The position numbers were made by a program, and so were the translations under genes. Source: Rufibacter sp. DG15C (lineage in GTDB: Bacteria > Bacteroidota > Bacteroidia > Cytophagales > Hymenobacteraceae). From it: a stretch of DNA of 64,000 nt. Positions 56,409 to 64,000 of the stretch are shown in pieces. Below the pieces are notes generated by a model. It ran no database searches. It was not told the DNA's origin and was given only the letters and a program-made list of their open reading frames with translations. The DNA lies in assembly GCF_001577755.1 (NCBI RefSeq), contig NZ_CP010776.1:2728001-2792000 (forward strand), given 5' to 3'. Each line of letters opens with the position of its first letter. Positions within the stretch are counted from its first letter, which is position 1.

Positions 56409-56948
56409 ATGTTGTCACTGCCACTAGTTCTTTTCTACGTTTTCGCTAGTTTAGCGGTGGGCGGCGGCGTATGGTTGCTGTTGAGCAAGAACTTGTTGCA
56501 CATGGCCTTCGCCCTTCTTCTGACGTTGTTAGGACTTGCGGCCATCTACGTGCTCTTGTACGCCGATTTTGTAGCCATAGCGCAGATAATGGTGTATGTA
56601 GGCGGGGTGCTGGTGTTGATTCTGTTTGGATTACTGTTAAGCTCCAATGCCACGGGCAATTTTGTGGCGCAAGAGCCGGTGAACCGAAGCTTGGGCATTC
56701 TGCTAGCGATGGCCTTGTTAGGAGGAGGTATTTGGGCTTTGGTGCAGTCGTTTGATGCCGCGTTTGGCCACTACCCTGCTGTTCCTACCCTTGCCCAACA
56801 AGCGGCGCAGGGCCATTACACGTCCTTGCATGGCCTGGGCAAACAGCTGATTTCTACCTACGTCCTGCCCTTTGAGATAGCCTCTGTTTTGTTGCTGGTG
56901 GCCTTGGTAGGCGCGGCGGCCATCACCAAACAAACCTCGCGCAAATGA
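56409..56948 (+). CDS. nuoJ: NADH-quinone oxidoreductase subunit J
   Basis: A 179-residue membrane subunit of complex I with five hydrophobic segments. The conserved third span contains the YVGGVLVLILFGLLL pattern (the pi-bulge region YxGA-like in the family). It is the first gene of a nuoJKLMN cluster; subunits A-I are not here. The next gene overlaps by 4 bases. Confidence 0.92.
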   Translation: MLSLPLVLFYVFASLAVGGGVWLLLSKNLLHMAFALLLTLLGLAAIYVLLYADFVAIAQIMVYVGGVLVLILFGLLLSSNATGNFVAQEPVNRSLGILLAMALLGGGIWALVQSFDAAFGHYPAVPTLAQQAAQGHYTSLHGLGKQLISTYVLPFEIASVLLLVALVGAAAITKQTSRK

Positions 56949-57256
56949 TGGCCATTCCGTTGTTGCATCTGCTGGTGCTGGGCACCATCCTGTTTTGCCT
57001 GGGTCTGGCCATTGTTTTGACCAAGCGGCACGCCATTGCCATTCTCATGGGCATTGAGTTGCTGTTTAACGCTGCCAACTTGAATCTGGTGGCTTTTGCG
57101 CAACATGACCCTGACCGGTTGCAGGGCCAGGTGTACAGCCTGTTTGTGATGCTCATTGCCGCTTGTGAGACCGCCGTGGCCCTGGCTATTGTGTTGCAGG
57201 TGTTCAAATATTTTAAGACGGCCCATCTCCAAGACATAGACCAACTAAATGGCTGA
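56945..57256 (+). CDS. nuoK: NADH-quinone oxidoreductase subunit K
   Basis: A 103-residue three-span subunit of the proton-pumping arm. IAILMGIELLFNAANLNLVAF has the conserved Glu (E36-like) and CETAVALAIVLQVFK the second conserved Glu of the half-channel. It overlaps nuoJ by 4 bases and nuoL by 8, so translation is coupled. Confidence 0.95.
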   Translation: MMAIPLLHLLVLGTILFCLGLAIVLTKRHAIAILMGIELLFNAANLNLVAFAQHDPDRLQGQVYSLFVMLIAACETAVALAIVLQVFKYFKTAHLQDIDQLNG

Positions 57257-59354
57257 GTTGCAAACCTTGCTCCTGGTGGTCCCTGTGTTGGGTCAATCCC
57301 TTTCCTTGTTGGAACGGGTGACGGTGGCCGGTCTGCTTTTGATGCCGCTTCTGTCTTTCCTGAGTCTGTTTCTGTTTGGCAGAAAACTTCCCCGCCACGG
57401 TGATTGGCTGGCCATTGGGTTCATGGGATTGTCCTTGACAGGGGCACTGTTTTTGTTTAGTCAAGTCTGGGGACAGACGCCGCTTCACTCTGAGTTTACC
57501 TGGTTTTTACTACCCCAGCCAACCGGCGAAGTAGTCTCCATGCAGGCTGGCGTCTATCTGGACAACCTCACGGCCGTGATGCTGGTGTTGGTGACGTTTA
57601 TCTCGTTGCTGGTGATGGTCTTCTCTGTGGGCTACATGAAAGGCGATGTGCTTTACGCCCGCTATTACGCATACCTGAGTTTGTTCACGGCCTGTATGCT
57701 GGGGTTGTTGCTGGCAGATAACCTGCTGGTGCTCTTCATCTGCTGGGAACTGGTGGGCTTTTTATCCTATCTTTTAATAGGCTTTTGGTACCAGCGGCAG
57801 GCGGCGGCCAAGGCCAGCACCAAAGCGTTTCTGGTCAATAGAATTGGCGATGTGGGCTTTCTGTGGGCGCTGTTTGCGTTTTTTGCGGTGTTCAAAACCT
57901 TCAACATCAACTCGGCGCAAGCGTTGCTGTCAACTTTGCCTTTGCAAACCGAGCAAGACGTGATGCTGTTGCTGGGTTTCGGGTTATTGGCGGGGGCCAT
58001 GGGCAAGTCTGCGCAGTTTCCGTTGCAGGTCTGGTTACCGGATGCCATGCAGGGTCCTACGCCAGTGTCTGCCCTCATCCACGCGGCCACCATGGTGGCC
58101 GCGGGTGTGTATCTGCTGGCGCGGTGCTTCCCGTTTTTCCTACCCGAGGTCCTGCTGACCATGGCCATCATTGGGGTCTTTACGGCTTTTATAGGAGCGC
58201 TGGCCGCCAGTCAACAGCAGGACATCAAGAAAGTGCTGGCTTTCTCTACCATCTCACAGTTGGGCTACATGGTAATGGGCGTGGGCGTGGGCGCGCCAGA
58301 GGCTTCGTTGCTTCATTTGATTACGCACGCGTTTTTCAAGGCTTCGCTGTTCCTTATTTCAGGGATTGTGATTCATGCCATCCAGCATGCCTGGCACCAT
58401 CATTCCAACAAGATTCTGTTTGAGGCGCCCATTGACGTGCAGGACATGCGCAACATGGGCGGACTGCGCATGATGTTGCCCCTCACCTTTGTCTGCTATG
58501 GTATCTCGGCGGGCGCGCTGGTAGGACTTCCCTTCTTCTCGGGTTTTCTTTCTAAGGAGGCCTTGCTCTTGGCTAGCGTACAATGGGCGCAAGCTGGTGC
58601 TACCTGGCAGTGGCTCCTTCCGGGGTTTGGCTTCGCGACGGTGCTACTGACGGCGTACTACATGGCGCGGCAACTGTTACTGGTATTCTTCGGAAGACCC
58701 AGATTGAAACTGCCCTTGAAGTCTTATAAGTACAGTCCGCGCCAGGAAGTATCCTGGATCATGCTAGCGCCAGTGATGCTGTTGACGGTCCTGAGTCTGT
58801 GGGTGTTTTTTTCCTGGTCGCCGCTTTCTTCAGAGCAAAGTTGGCTAGTGCCGCAGATAGCCTCCGCGCTAGCCGCTAATTCCTTTTTCCCAGCAAACGG
58901 TCATCAAGCCCATATCTCCTGGATCCTCTATCTTTCTTTGGCAATGGTTGTCTTGGGTGGAGCATTGGCCTTCTTTACCCGCCAGGCGGTGCGGGCCAAG
59001 CAGTTCACCAAACCGGTGATGGGTTGGCGGTACTGGCTAAAAAATCAGTTCTTCTTAAATGAGGCCTATGCCTTTGTTGTAGTCAGACCCACCTTGGCAC
59101 TGGGCAGACTTACTGAGAAAACTGACCATATCCTGAATTATGGTTTGCACGCTTTTAGTAAAGGCTTTGTGGCTATTTCAAAGCTGATAGCCTGGGGTGA
59201 TAGATGGGTAGTGGATGGTGCAGTGCAAATGGTTGGCTGGTCTTCCAGGCAAGTAGGGCATATGGGCCGAAGCCTCCAGAATGGTAACATTCAATCTTAT
59301 TATCTATTTTCGCTGTTAGGGCTGGTGGTCTTACTCTTCTGGCTTTTTTATTAG
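57249..59354 (+). CDS. nuoL: NADH-quinone oxidoreductase subunit L
   Basis: A 701-residue antiporter-like subunit. FICWELVGFLSYLLIGFW contains the key Glu; GKSAQFPLQVWLPDAMQGPTPVSALIHAATMVAAG has the Lys and proton-channel residues; a C-terminal hydrophobic span ends the lateral helix region. Proton translocation in the membrane arm. The start overlaps nuoK. Confidence 0.96.
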   Translation: MAELQTLLLVVPVLGQSLSLLERVTVAGLLLMPLLSFLSLFLFGRKLPRHGDWLAIGFMGLSLTGALFLFSQVWGQTPLHSEFTWFLLPQPTGEVVSMQAGVYLDNLTAVMLVLVTFISLLVMVFSVGYMKGDVLYARYYAYLSLFTACMLGLLLADNLLVLFICWELVGFLSYLLIGFWYQRQAAAKASTKAFLVNRIGDVGFLWALFAFFAVFKTFNINSAQALLSTLPLQTEQDVMLLLGFGLLAGAMGKSAQFPLQVWLPDAMQGPTPVSALIHAATMVAAGVYLLARCFPFFLPEVLLTMAIIGVFTAFIGALAASQQQDIKKVLAFSTISQLGYMVMGVGVGAPEASLLHLITHAFFKASLFLISGIVIHAIQHAWHHHSNKILFEAPIDVQDMRNMGGLRMMLPLTFVCYGISAGALVGLPFFSGFLSKEALLLASVQWAQAGATWQWLLPGFGFATVLLTAYYMARQLLLVFFGRPRLKLPLKSYKYSPRQEVSWIMLAPVMLLTVLSLWVFFSWSPLSSEQSWLVPQIASALAANSFFPANGHQAHISWILYLSLAMVVLGGALAFFTRQAVRAKQFTKPVMGWRYWLKNQFFLNEAYAFVVVRPTLALGRLTEKTDHILNYGLHAFSKGFVAISKLIAWGDRWVVDGAVQMVGWSSRQVGHMGRSLQNGNIQSYYLFSLLGLVVLLFWLFY

Positions 59355-59372
59355 CGGTCTCTCATACAGCGC

Positions 59373-61079
59373 ATGGCATATTTGCTTAGTAGTCTCATTT
59401 TTGTTCCGTTGGTCGCCGCGCTGGTGCTGTTGGTTCTGCCTTCTAAAAAAACGGGCCTCCTGAAATATGTAGCCTTAGGCGCAACTCTCTTAGAACTGTC
59501 CCTTTCCCTTCTGCTATTTTTCCAAGTTCAGAATACCACGGGCGGTGTTGTGGGGCAGAGCTTTCAGTTTCAGGAGAAGTATGACTGGATTGCTTTGCAA
59601 TTGGGTTCCTTGGGTCAGCTCAAAATCTACTATTGGCTGGGCGTAGATGGCTTAAACGTGGCGCTCATCCTGCTGACGGGCATTATAGCCGTGATAGGCA
59701 TCCTCTCTTCCTGGCGCATTCATCAGTCCCTGAAAGGCTACTTGAGCTTGTACCTATTGCTTTTAGGTAGCGTGATGGGCTGTTTTGTGGCCATGGACTT
59801 GTTCCTGTTCTACCTATTCTTTGAGTTCATGCTACTACCCATGTACTTCTTGATTGGGATGTGGGGCGGACCCAGAAGAGAATACGCGGCCATCAAATTT
59901 TTCTTATACACGCTGGTAGGTTCAGTCTTGATTCTGCTGGCTTTTATTGGCTTGTATGCCTCAGTCATGGACCCGGCAGCTACGGCGGTGCAACAAGGAT
60001 TACCGGCCGGTGCACAAGGCATCCAGCAGGTGCAAACATTGTTGCAAAATGGCCAACTGACCTCTGCCCAAGTAGTGCATGCGTTTAACATCCCAGACAT
60101 GCTGGACGCGCGCAATTTCATCCCGGGCAGTATCTTGCATGCGGCGTCGGGCATTTCAATATTTGGTTTGTCTGCGCGCATGGTGGCGTTTTTGGCCTTG
60201 TTTCTGGGATTCTTCATAAAACTACCGGGCGTACCTTTTCACACCTGGCTTCCCGATGCCCATGTGGAAGCACCCACCCCCATCTCTGTAATTTTAGCCA
60301 GTATCTTGCTAAAAGTAGGTGGTTATGGGTTGTTTAGGATTGCGTTTCCGGTGTTCCCCGCCGAGGCCGCTGAAATGAGTTGGTTGATTGGCCTCTTGGG
60401 CGTAATTTCTATTTTGTATGGTGGGGCCTGTGCCTTGGCCATGTCTGACTTAAAGAAACTGATTGCTTATTCCTCGGTCTCGCACATGGGCTTTGTTTTA
60501 CTAGGGTTGGCCGCACTAACGCCCGAAGCCTGGAACGGCGCCCTATTCCAGTTGTTCAGCCACGGACTCATCTCAGGGATGCTCTTTTTGATTGCCGGCG
60601 TGATTTATGACCGTATGCACAACCGCGACATCCATCGGTTTAGAGGGCTGGCCATGGTAGCGCCCGTGTTCACCACCTTTGTGGTGATTGCCTTCTTCGC
60701 CTCTCTGGGCCTGCCGGGATTCTCTGGTTTCATTGCCGAGTTGTTGGTTTTGCTTGGGGCCTTTGGGTCTAAGGCGGGCGGTGGTTTCCTGCCACGGTGG
60801 ATGGCTCTGGCGGCAGCGATTGGCCTGGTGCTGTCGGCGGCGTATTACCTCTGGACTTTGCAACGCATGTTCTTCGGGCGGTTCTGGCTGAGTCCCGACT
60901 TGCCTAAATCATTTACTGACTTAACCAAGCGCGAAATGCTGATGCTTTTGCCATTGGCCTTGCTAATTTTGTTGTTCGGGTTGTTCCCTGCCTTGCTCTT
61001 AGATAAATCTGGAGCCACGGTGGCGGAGTATTTGAAGATTTTCCAGCCGGTGGCGCCTACCTCACTCCTTCTTCCCTAA
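59373..61079 (+). CDS. nuoM: NADH-quinone oxidoreductase subunit M
   Basis: A 568-residue antiporter-like subunit. FFEFMLLPMYFLIGMWGG contains the essential Glu; KLPGVPFHTWLPDAHVEAPTPISVILASILLKVGGYG carries Lys and channel residues; DLKKLIAYSSVSHMGFV is the next conserved loop. A ~60-residue extramembrane insertion (about 190-250) makes it somewhat longer than E. coli NuoM. Its last base is the first base of nuoN. Confidence 0.96.
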   Translation: MAYLLSSLIFVPLVAALVLLVLPSKKTGLLKYVALGATLLELSLSLLLFFQVQNTTGGVVGQSFQFQEKYDWIALQLGSLGQLKIYYWLGVDGLNVALILLTGIIAVIGILSSWRIHQSLKGYLSLYLLLLGSVMGCFVAMDLFLFYLFFEFMLLPMYFLIGMWGGPRREYAAIKFFLYTLVGSVLILLAFIGLYASVMDPAATAVQQGLPAGAQGIQQVQTLLQNGQLTSAQVVHAFNIPDMLDARNFIPGSILHAASGISIFGLSARMVAFLALFLGFFIKLPGVPFHTWLPDAHVEAPTPISVILASILLKVGGYGLFRIAFPVFPAEAAEMSWLIGLLGVISILYGGACALAMSDLKKLIAYSSVSHMGFVLLGLAALTPEAWNGALFQLFSHGLISGMLFLIAGVIYDRMHNRDIHRFRGLAMVAPVFTTFVVIAFFASLGLPGFSGFIAELLVLLGAFGSKAGGGFLPRWMALAAAIGLVLSAAYYLWTLQRMFFGRFWLSPDLPKSFTDLTKREMLMLLPLALLILLFGLFPALLLDKSGATVAEYLKIFQPVAPTSLLLP

Positions 61080-62608
61080 TGCAGACGCCTATCCTCATAG
61101 CCCCGCCGGACATTATGGGACAAACCGCAGAAAGCCTGCAGAGTTTGGGTCCCGAATGTCTCTTGCTGGCGGGCTTTTTGGTAGTGCTGGTGCTGGATTT
61201 ACTGCCTTCTCAAAAACTCCGGGCCAAGCTTCCCTTCTTCTCGCTCCTGCTGTTCATGGGAATAGCGGTTTGGCAGGGCCTCCAGGTCTTTCAGGTTCTG
61301 CCTTATGCCACGGGGAGTCTTTTCATGGGCATGCTGCACCAGGACGGGCTGGCCTTTTGGGGAAGTTGGCTGTTCAGTCTTTCGGCGGTGCTATCCTTGC
61401 TGGTGATGCAATTGGGCTGGAAGCAGGAACTGGAGACCAGTACCCGAAATGAGTTTTTTGCGGTGTTATTTGCCGTAGTCTTGGGCTTGAATCTGTTGGT
61501 TCGGTCCAGCAACTTGCTCATGCTTTTCCTGTCCTTGGAGTTGGTGTCTATTGGGTCTTACCTGTTGCTACTCCTGGCTTCCGTATCACCTAAGCGGGTA
61601 GAGGCGGGTGTTAAGTACATTCTGTATGGCATGTTCGCCTCGGGCATCATGCTCTATGGTATTTCCTTTTTGTACGGCTTAACTGGTACGCTTCAATTTT
61701 TGGTGCCTGGCTTCTGGGCTTCTTTAGCAGAGGTGCCCTTGGTGTTTATGACATTAGTATGGGGCTTGGTGCTGGCGGGCATTCTTTTCAAGCTAGCTGG
61801 TTTTCCGTTTCATTTCTGGGCCCCAGATGTGTACCAGACCGCGCCCACCGGGGTGGTGGCGTTCTTCTCCACGGCTCCAAAAATCGCAGCGGTGTTGGTG
61901 TTGCTTCGGTTCTGCCTGGGCAGTGGAGTTACAACGGGAAGTTTGCAAGAGACCAATCCCTCGCTGTTTATTCTGTTGCAGGTAGCGGCGGTGGGTACGT
62001 TGGTACTGGGCAATTTTACGGCCTTATTGCAACAGGACATCAAACGCCTGATGGCCTATTCTTCCATTGCGCACGCGGGCTTTTTGTTGGTGACTTTGCT
62101 GTGGGGCGGAAGCGCTTCAGCTTCTACCATTTTATTCTATGCCACGGTCTTACTGTTCTCCAACATGGGTTTCTTTCTGGTTATCCAGTTGCTGCAGAAT
62201 GCCACTGGGTCAGCGGTGCTTAGTGATTGGGCCGGCTTAGGGAAGAAGGCGCCGTATGTGGGCGTGCTGGCCATGGTCTTTCTCATCAGCTTGATTGGCT
62301 TGCCGCCTACGGGTGGGTTTGTGGCCAAGCTGTTGGTGTTCTCCCAGTTATGGGAGGGTTATCAGGTCACCGGACAATTAGTATTTTTTCTTTTGCTACT
62401 AGGGGCACTCTTGCTTACCGCCGTGGCGTTGTATTACTATCTCAAGGTTCCCTTCACGCTTTTCATGCGCGGAAAGGAATACGGACAGAAAATAGCTTTT
62501 CCTCTGGGGGCTTACTTATTTTTAGGCTTACTTTGCATACCGGTTCTGCTCTCCTTCTTTAAGGCAGACTGGTTGGTGAAAGTCCTGGAACAAGTGCTTT
62601 CCCTTTAA
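61079..62608 (+). CDS. nuoN: NADH-quinone oxidoreductase subunit N
   Basis: A 509-residue antiporter-like subunit. SLELVSIGSYLLLLLAS holds the Glu/Lys region of span 5, and GILFKLAGFPFHFWAPDVYQTAPT the conserved Lys and channel loop; QQDIKRLMAYSSIAHAGF follows. It overlaps nuoM by 1 base. It ends the cluster; the purF-like gene is 13 bases downstream and may be co-transcribed. Confidence 0.95.
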   Translation: MQTPILIAPPDIMGQTAESLQSLGPECLLLAGFLVVLVLDLLPSQKLRAKLPFFSLLLFMGIAVWQGLQVFQVLPYATGSLFMGMLHQDGLAFWGSWLFSLSAVLSLLVMQLGWKQELETSTRNEFFAVLFAVVLGLNLLVRSSNLLMLFLSLELVSIGSYLLLLLASVSPKRVEAGVKYILYGMFASGIMLYGISFLYGLTGTLQFLVPGFWASLAEVPLVFMTLVWGLVLAGILFKLAGFPFHFWAPDVYQTAPTGVVAFFSTAPKIAAVLVLLRFCLGSGVTTGSLQETNPSLFILLQVAAVGTLVLGNFTALLQQDIKRLMAYSSIAHAGFLLVTLLWGGSASASTILFYATVLLFSNMGFFLVIQLLQNATGSAVLSDWAGLGKKAPYVGVLAMVFLISLIGLPPTGGFVAKLLVFSQLWEGYQVTGQLVFFLLLLGALLLTAVALYYYLKVPFTLFMRGKEYGQKIAFPLGAYLFLGLLCIPVLLSFFKADWLVKVLEQVLSL

Positions 62609-62621
62609 TTGATTCAGTCTT

Positions 62622-64000
62622 ATGAGTGACGCAATAAAACACGAGTGCGGTATTGCCCTGATTCGCCTTCGCAAGCCCCTTGACTACTACGCCCAGAAAT
62701 ACGGGACTCCCATGTACGCCTTGCACAAGATGTACCTGCTCATGGAGAAACAGCATAATAGGGGACAAGATGGCGCAGGGTTGGCCAGTATTAAAATTGA
62801 CACCAAACCCGGCACTGAGTACATAGCCCGCTACCGCTCCGTCAAGACCAAGGCCATTGACGCCATCTTCGGGAAGATCAGCGAGAAGTACGGCAAACTA
62901 CTCCGCAAAAACCCCGAAGCCGCCAAAGATGTAGACTGGCTCCGCGACAACCTTCCTTTTCTGGGTGATGTGTACCTGGGCCACCTTCGCTACGGCACCC
63001 ACGGCGAAAACTCAGTAGACAACTGCCATCCCATGCTACGGGAGAACAACTGGCGCAACAGAAGCCTGGCCGTGGCCGGTAACTTCAACATGACCAACGT
63101 AGACGAGCTCTTCAACGTCCTCACCAACCTAGGTCAGCATCCTAAGCAGAAAATAGACACCGTCACGGTGCTGGAGAAAATAGGTCACTTCTTAGACGAG
63201 GAAAACCAACGCCTCTTTGACTACTACAAACCTGACCACAACAACGAGGAAATCACCCACCTTATAGAAGAAAACCTGGACCTGCAACGCGTGCTGCGCC
63301 GGGCCTGCAAGGATTTTGACGGCGGCTACGCCATGGCGGGGATGACGGGGTACGGTGCTTCGTTTGTAGTGCGTGACCCATCCGGGATTAGACCAGCGTA
63401 TTATTATGTGGATGATGAAGTGGTCGTAGTCGCTTCTGAGAAACCCGCCATCAAGACTGCCTTTGGCGTAGATTACAGCCAAATCAAGGAAATCACCCCG
63501 GGCCACGCCCTCATTATCAACAAGAACGGCACCACCTCTGAGCGCGAAGTGTTGCCGGCCCTAGAGAAAAAATCCTGCAGCTTTGAGCGCATCTATTTCT
63601 CCAGAGGCAATGACCCAGAGATTTACCAGGAGCGCAAAGCCCTGGGCAAACTACTCTGTCCGCAGATCCTAAAGGCCATCAACCACGATCTGGAAAACAC
63701 CGTTTTCTCCTACATCCCCAACACTGCCGAGACCTCTTACTACGGCATGATGGATGGCATTGAGGATTACCTTCGCAGTTACCGCAAGCAAGCCATCACG
63801 GAAGCCGGCAACGACCCCGAGAAACTGGAAACCATCCTTTCCTTTAAGCCACGGGTGGAGAAACTGGTGATCAAAGACGCCAAGCTCAGAACCTTCATCA
63901 CCGACAATGACCACCGCGATGACCTGGTGGCCCACGTGTATGACACTACCTATGAAGTGGTGAAAAAAGGCGTAGACACGGTAGTAGTGATTGACGACTC
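62622..64000 (+). CDS. purF: Amidophosphoribosyltransferase-like protein, 3' end outside window
   Basis: The frame is open from ATG 62622 to the edge (about 460 residues, no stop). N-terminal class II glutaminase: CGIALIRL with Cys9 after a short leader, then NRGQDGAGLA, LGHLRYGTHG and GNFNMTN, the glutamine-binding elements. FERIYFSRGNDPEIYQERKALG and VVVIDDS at the window edge lead into the PRPP-binding phosphoribosyltransferase domain. It would transfer the amide of glutamine to PRPP as first step of purine synthesis. The glutaminase domain is longer than in E. coli PurF. Related GATases of other function cannot be excluded. Confidence 0.82.
   Translation, partial: MSDAIKHECGIALIRLRKPLDYYAQKYGTPMYALHKMYLLMEKQHNRGQDGAGLASIKIDTKPGTEYIARYRSVKTKAIDAIFGKISEKYGKLLRKNPEAAKDVDWLRDNLPFLGDVYLGHLRYGTHGENSVDNCHPMLRENNWRNRSLAVAGNFNMTNVDELFNVLTNLGQHPKQKIDTVTVLEKIGHFLDEENQRLFDYYKPDHNNEEITHLIEENLDLQRVLRRACKDFDGGYAMAGMTGYGASFVVRDPSGIRPAYYYVDDEVVVVASEKPAIKTAFGVDYSQIKEITPGHALIINKNGTTSEREVLPALEKKSCSFERIYFSRGNDPEIYQERKALGKLLCPQILKAINHDLENTVFSYIPNTAETSYYGMMDGIEDYLRSYRKQAITEAGNDPEKLETILSFKPRVEKLVIKDAKLRTFITDNDHRDDLVAHVYDTTYEVVKKGVDTVVVIDD

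Noticed and set aside
1-64000. tRNA, rRNA, tmRNA, RNase P RNA or CRISPR array
   Set aside because: No T-arm GTTCRANNC context with a cloverleaf, no rRNA core sequence and no regularly spaced direct repeats with spacers were found by eye; a covariance scan could not be run.

Overview
The window reads as chromosomal DNA of a Bacteroidota bacterium, most likely order Cytophagales, family Hymenobacteraceae (Rufibacter/Hymenobacter/Pontibacter-like). This placement is inferred from gene content and style: a TonB-dependent receptor with an N-terminal beta-sandwich, a DPP-IV type S9 peptidase, M28 lipoproteins, a free-standing sensor propeller, weak ribosome binding sites, and a TTG-N20-TAGCTTTG promoter before lpdA. 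No rRNA, tRNA or CRISPR array was seen.

Layout. 1-2.8 kb: three family-2 glycosyltransferases (the first cut by the window edge). 2.9-6.0 kb: a DNA ligase D lacking its phosphoesterase domain, plus an SDR. 6.1-13.4 kb: small soluble and envelope genes (CZB protein, M48 and M28 peptidases, 3D-domain protein, beta-barrel, DUF2383 protein, patatin). 13.7-24.4 kb: aminopeptidase P, a PEP-mutase-like enzyme coupled to ada, M28 peptidase, SDR, DPP-IV-like peptidase, clpS and recR. 24.6-35.3 kb: a glycosyltransferase fusion, aminotransferase, heptose kinase, hemE, marC, a degenerate receiver, purK-purE and small enzymes. 35.4-46.6 kb: dnaK, an 818-base gene-free stretch, a pseudouridine synthase, a VWA-like membrane protein, a sensor propeller, fabG, nudK and fluC. 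46.8-50.0 kb: an integron-like island. 50.2-56.2 kb: lpdA, TonB-dependent receptor, small genes and an EamA transporter. 56.4-62.6 kb: nuoJKLMN, followed by a purF-like gene running off the edge.

Two things stand out. First, 46.8-50.0 kb has the logic of an integron in unfamiliar form. A complete tyrosine recombinase with a duplicated N-terminal module is followed, on the same strand, by a site with 12-base direct repeats and a GTTAGGT core. Then come two small AT-rich genes of unknown function, each followed by a 66-68 base folded site with attC-like architecture: outer CTAAC/GTTAG boxes, inner ATAAACG-type arms and a shared 16-base centre. The recombinase lacks the insertion typical of IntI, so this would be a distinct cassette system rather than a classical integron.

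Second, a 38-base palindrome (17-base arms, called PAL38 here) occurs 25 times, almost always between genes, often within a few bases of a stop codon or abutting a terminator. It is absent from the cassette island and from the nuo operon. It has also been absorbed into the start of at least one gene (the patatin).
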